Of a DNA stretch of 64,000 bases, positions 61,546 through 64,000 are shown one piece after another. Position numbers and translations under genes: made by a program. The stretch spans positions 570,001 through 634,000 of the forward strand of contig JAJGOT010000441.1 in assembly GCA_022457155.1 (NCBI GenBank), given 5' to 3'. The DNA is from Cladopsammia gracilis (taxonomy: Eukaryota > Cnidaria > Anthozoa > Scleractinia > Dendrophylliidae). The first letter of the stretch is position 1; the number at the start of each line of letters is the position of its first letter. The notes beneath the pieces are model-generated. The model saw nothing but the letters and a program-made list of their open reading frames with translations. It did no database searches and was not told the DNA's origin.

Positions 61546-62025
61546 TGAAGGTTCAGTAAAAATCAGTGATGAGATGAATTGTTGTGGTGCGTTAACGCGA
61601 AAATTGAAAATAACGTTGATTTTGATGCTATCAAGAGAGCCTTAAACATGGGGCTCCACTGGGGCCGTGTGTTTTGCTGAGCAGCGTGAATTGTGCACCA
61701 CGAGCGAACGCTATTGACAAATGTGAGTGAATTTTCTGGTGAGCAGATGTACTGTACTGGCAAGAACACTGGGTTTGAACTATCCATCAAACACAGTCGT
61801 GCCTTATAACGATACTGTCAACTCGTCATCTGGCTTCTCGGCTAGCTTCAAGGCTGTTTTGTTAGGCTCGATAGGCTAAAATCAGCAAAATTGACTAAAA
61901 TTAAATTCTAGTGGCAGATAAAATCTGAAATCTTGATCGCATACTCTTTAACCGTAATTTAATTTTAACGCTGTGGCAATATGGCCGGTAACCGGTCAAG
62001 GTTTTCAAAACACTAAATGGCCGGC

Positions 62026-62207
62026 AGTAGTAGGTAGGGAGTCAGTCAAATGCCGTTTTCTGAAGGCCCAAAATAAGCCGCCAAACGCCCGAGTTACCAC
62101 CCTACAGGACTCATTGCATTCGCCCTGTGGGGTGGTAACTCAAGCGTTTGGCGGCTTATTTTGGGCCTTCAGAAAACGGCATTTGAGCTGACTCCCTACC
62201 TACTACT
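62026..62207. mobile_element. Hairpin MITE, 182 bp
   Basis: An almost perfect palindrome: AGTAGTAGGTAGGGAGTCAG at the left and the complement at the right, with GCCGTTTTCTGAAGGCCCAA in both arms. Flanks share CGGC (62,022-62,025 and 62,208-62,211), a possible 4-bp target duplication. Confidence 0.8.
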
Positions 62208-62579
62208 CGGCCTTTATATTTTTAAGTTGTTTACAGGGCCTAGTTATCAATTCTATACGGCCCCACTTAACGGTGCCTTTGCGTTACAGCCCCACTTAAA
62301 ATAAGGGTTAGATTGCATGATTTAACGCCTCCTGTGTGAACTGGGGTCGGTGTTGCTAATTGAATAAATGTATACCCTGTGTATATCGCGATGGGTCGTG
62401 GTAAGAAAACGCTTTTAAGGCAACGTCTTTAAAAGAATCGTTTGTATGTAAACAAAACTGAGGTGACTCTTCCACTAAGTGCAGCTTTGTGTGACAACCA
62501 TATAGCCAGTCTTGAGGTATCAAACGAGACAATTTCTACATGAACATGCTTACCAGAGAATGTGATAGAGATTGTTAAC

Positions 62580-64000
62580 ATGCTTTTCAACATACTGCTC
62601 GATGCAGGTATTTATGAAGCGTGTCTTCCTTCAGCGATACTTGCAGTGGAAGTTCTATCGACAGCAGGGTACGTTTCAAAGGTGGTCGAGGGGTTTCAAC
62701 AACATGGTGAATTTGTATCGTGGCATTGCTGGGTTGAAATCATGGGAAAGCCGATTGATATTGGAGGCACGGTTACTAAAGCTGTATTCCGCCGTTACAA
62801 GAATATTATTTTACCTCCTACAAGGCTAATCACTAAGCTACCAAATGACAATGTTCGAACTGATATGGATACACATGAAGATGTTCAAACGCTTGTGAAA
62901 ACTATTCGTCTACTAAGGCTATATCAGGAAAAGGGTGCCTCTGAATTTTGGGAGGTTTCAGATGCAACTCCAGTAAAGGAAACAATGTTAGAGATTCGTT
63001 CTGATATTCTCAATGCTCTGGTGTTACCAATTGAATTAACACTTACCCCCCGTATATCAATGATGACAACAACACAAGTGTTCTTGAACTTTCTCAAATC
63101 GAGGAACACTGGCCTGAAACAAAAGAGCGCCGACTGGGTGAGCTATCGACAAAATTCTATTGGTGCGTCCGAAATTGCAGCCTTGACAGGCGATTCGCCA
63201 TTTGAAACACCAAAGAGCTTGCTCTTAAAGAAAATACAGCCAGCCGACATGCACAACAATACGGCCTGTACTTGGGGCAATCTGTTCGAACCGCTCGCCC
63301 GTAAGTACTTTGAGCAGAAGCATTGTGTTCGAGTTTTTGCTCACAGTATATCTATAAATCTAGCAACAGACCATCCACTATATCGAAAAGTCACATGTAG
63401 TCCTGACGGCTATTATCTTGACAAAGAAAACACTTTAATTCTTTTGGAGTTCAAGTGTCCTTTCAAGCGGAAAATAGCTTTGTCTCGAGTTCCGTGTTAT
63501 TATGCAACCCAGCTACAAACGGGTCTTTGTTTTAGCGGATCTATGGTCAACAAAGGCCTTTTTGTTGATTCTTACTTCAGAATATGCTCTCTACAACAGA
63601 TAGAGCCAAGTTTGAATCATAATAATCTTTTAAACGGTGGAAATATTTACAAGACAAAAGGGCACACAGCGCTTGCCTGGGGCATCTGTTATTTGTTTTC
63701 AAAACACAAGCTAACACGCAATCAAGCCAAACTTATTGGCATTGGTGCTCTTAAACAAACTCCGACGTTTGAGCAAACAATGGCTTCAATAGCCGAGAAA
63801 GACTTATGGTGTTCTTACGGCGCGGTCAGAATGTCGTTCAGCAAAGAAGAGGAAGACAAGGAGTTTTTGCGTTACATCAGAATGAAAAAGGCTTTCCTTG
63901 CTCCAGACAAGGGTCCTAGACCGGTGGCGGTTTTCGGATGGAAATTGCTGGATGCAACAGAACTCCAAATTATCAAGCACGAGGGGTTCTTGAACAGTAT
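62580..64000 (+). CDS. YqaJ-type nuclease protein, runs off the right edge
   Basis: A single frame is open from ATG 62,580 (after a TGA at about 62,538) to the window end, at least 473 codons. The first ~135 residues (LLDAGIYEACLPSAILAVEV; VSWHCWVEIMGKPIDIGG) match nothing I know. From about residue 190 it is a lambda/YqaJ-like exonuclease: SIGASEIAALTGDSPFETP, TWGNLFEPLARKYFE, KVTCSPDGYYLD and LILLEFKCPFK, with Glu, Asp and Glu-x-Lys of the PD-(D/E)xK core, then YYATQLQTGLC. Such enzymes process DNA ends for recombination and occur in large DNA viruses and in transposons. There are no stops or introns in the visible part. Confidence 0.75.
   Translation, partial: MLFNILLDAGIYEACLPSAILAVEVLSTAGYVSKVVEGFQQHGEFVSWHCWVEIMGKPIDIGGTVTKAVFRRYKNIILPPTRLITKLPNDNVRTDMDTHEDVQTLVKTIRLLRLYQEKGASEFWEVSDATPVKETMLEIRSDILNALVLPIELTLTPRISMMTTTQVFLNFLKSRNTGLKQKSADWVSYRQNSIGASEIAALTGDSPFETPKSLLLKKIQPADMHNNTACTWGNLFEPLARKYFEQKHCVRVFAHSISINLATDHPLYRKVTCSPDGYYLDKENTLILLEFKCPFKRKIALSRVPCYYATQLQTGLCFSGSMVNKGLFVDSYFRICSLQQIEPSLNHNNLLNGGNIYKTKGHTALAWGICYLFSKHKLTRNQAKLIGIGALKQTPTFEQTMASIAEKDLWCSYGAVRMSFSKEEEDKEFLRYIRMKKAFLAPDKGPRPVAVFGWKLLDATELQIIKHEGFLNS

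Overview
The window looks like nuclear DNA of a cnidarian, most likely a stony coral or a relative. It is AT-rich, has short GT-AG introns, and is crowded with transposon families that I associate with cnidarian genomes (Harbinger, BEL/Pao, a Penelope-like endonuclease, Polintons, DUF3987 and YqaJ genes). No complete ordinary host gene is evident. Species assignment is inference.

Region 1 (1-7.3 kb): short tandem repeats, a truncated five-exon Harbinger-type transposase (minus), a broken NHL/SAP-like gene (minus), a MITE, a (TA)n tract and a tRNA-like sequence.

Region 2 (7.3-40.6 kb) is a four-level nest of mobile elements with readable boundaries. Level 1 is an IS630/Tc1-type transposon (7319-40598, TA target). 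It carries a PB1-domain ORF at its left end and a DDE transposase at its right end. Level 2 is a 120-bp palindromic MITE (9331-38606, TA target) inside it. Level 3 is a Polinton/Maverick, here called Polinton A (9362-38511, 6-bp target CATGTG), inside the MITE. Level 4 is a second Polinton, B (15443-25439, target TCGTTT), plus a foldback element (26404-28259, target AAGT), both inside genes of Polinton A. With its insertions removed, Polinton A is about 17.3 kb, a normal Polinton size.

Polinton A encodes a protein-primed DNA polymerase B (minus) and, on the plus strand, a chromodomain integrase, penton-like protein, small basic virion-type proteins, hexon-like major capsid protein, adenain-like protease, packaging ATPase, a phospholipase-like protein and a GRF zinc-finger protein. 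Capsid protein, protease and ATPase are open; polymerase, integrase, penton and several others are broken. Most plus-strand late genes start about 35-50 bp after a TATAAA-type box, which also decides several start codons. Polinton B encodes polymerase, integrase, DUF5679/phospholipase, a fused core-protease protein and a capsid protein. I find no packaging ATPase in it.

Region 3 (40.6-64 kb): a BEL/Pao retrotransposon fragment cut by the level-1 transposon, an exon resembling KDZ-associated cysteine clusters, a DUF3987-like ATPase gene with a foldback MITE in its intron, two copies of an RPA-like OB-fold gene with repeated upstream modules, the 3' end of a Penelope-like element, a hairpin MITE, and a YqaJ-type nuclease ORF that runs off the right edge.
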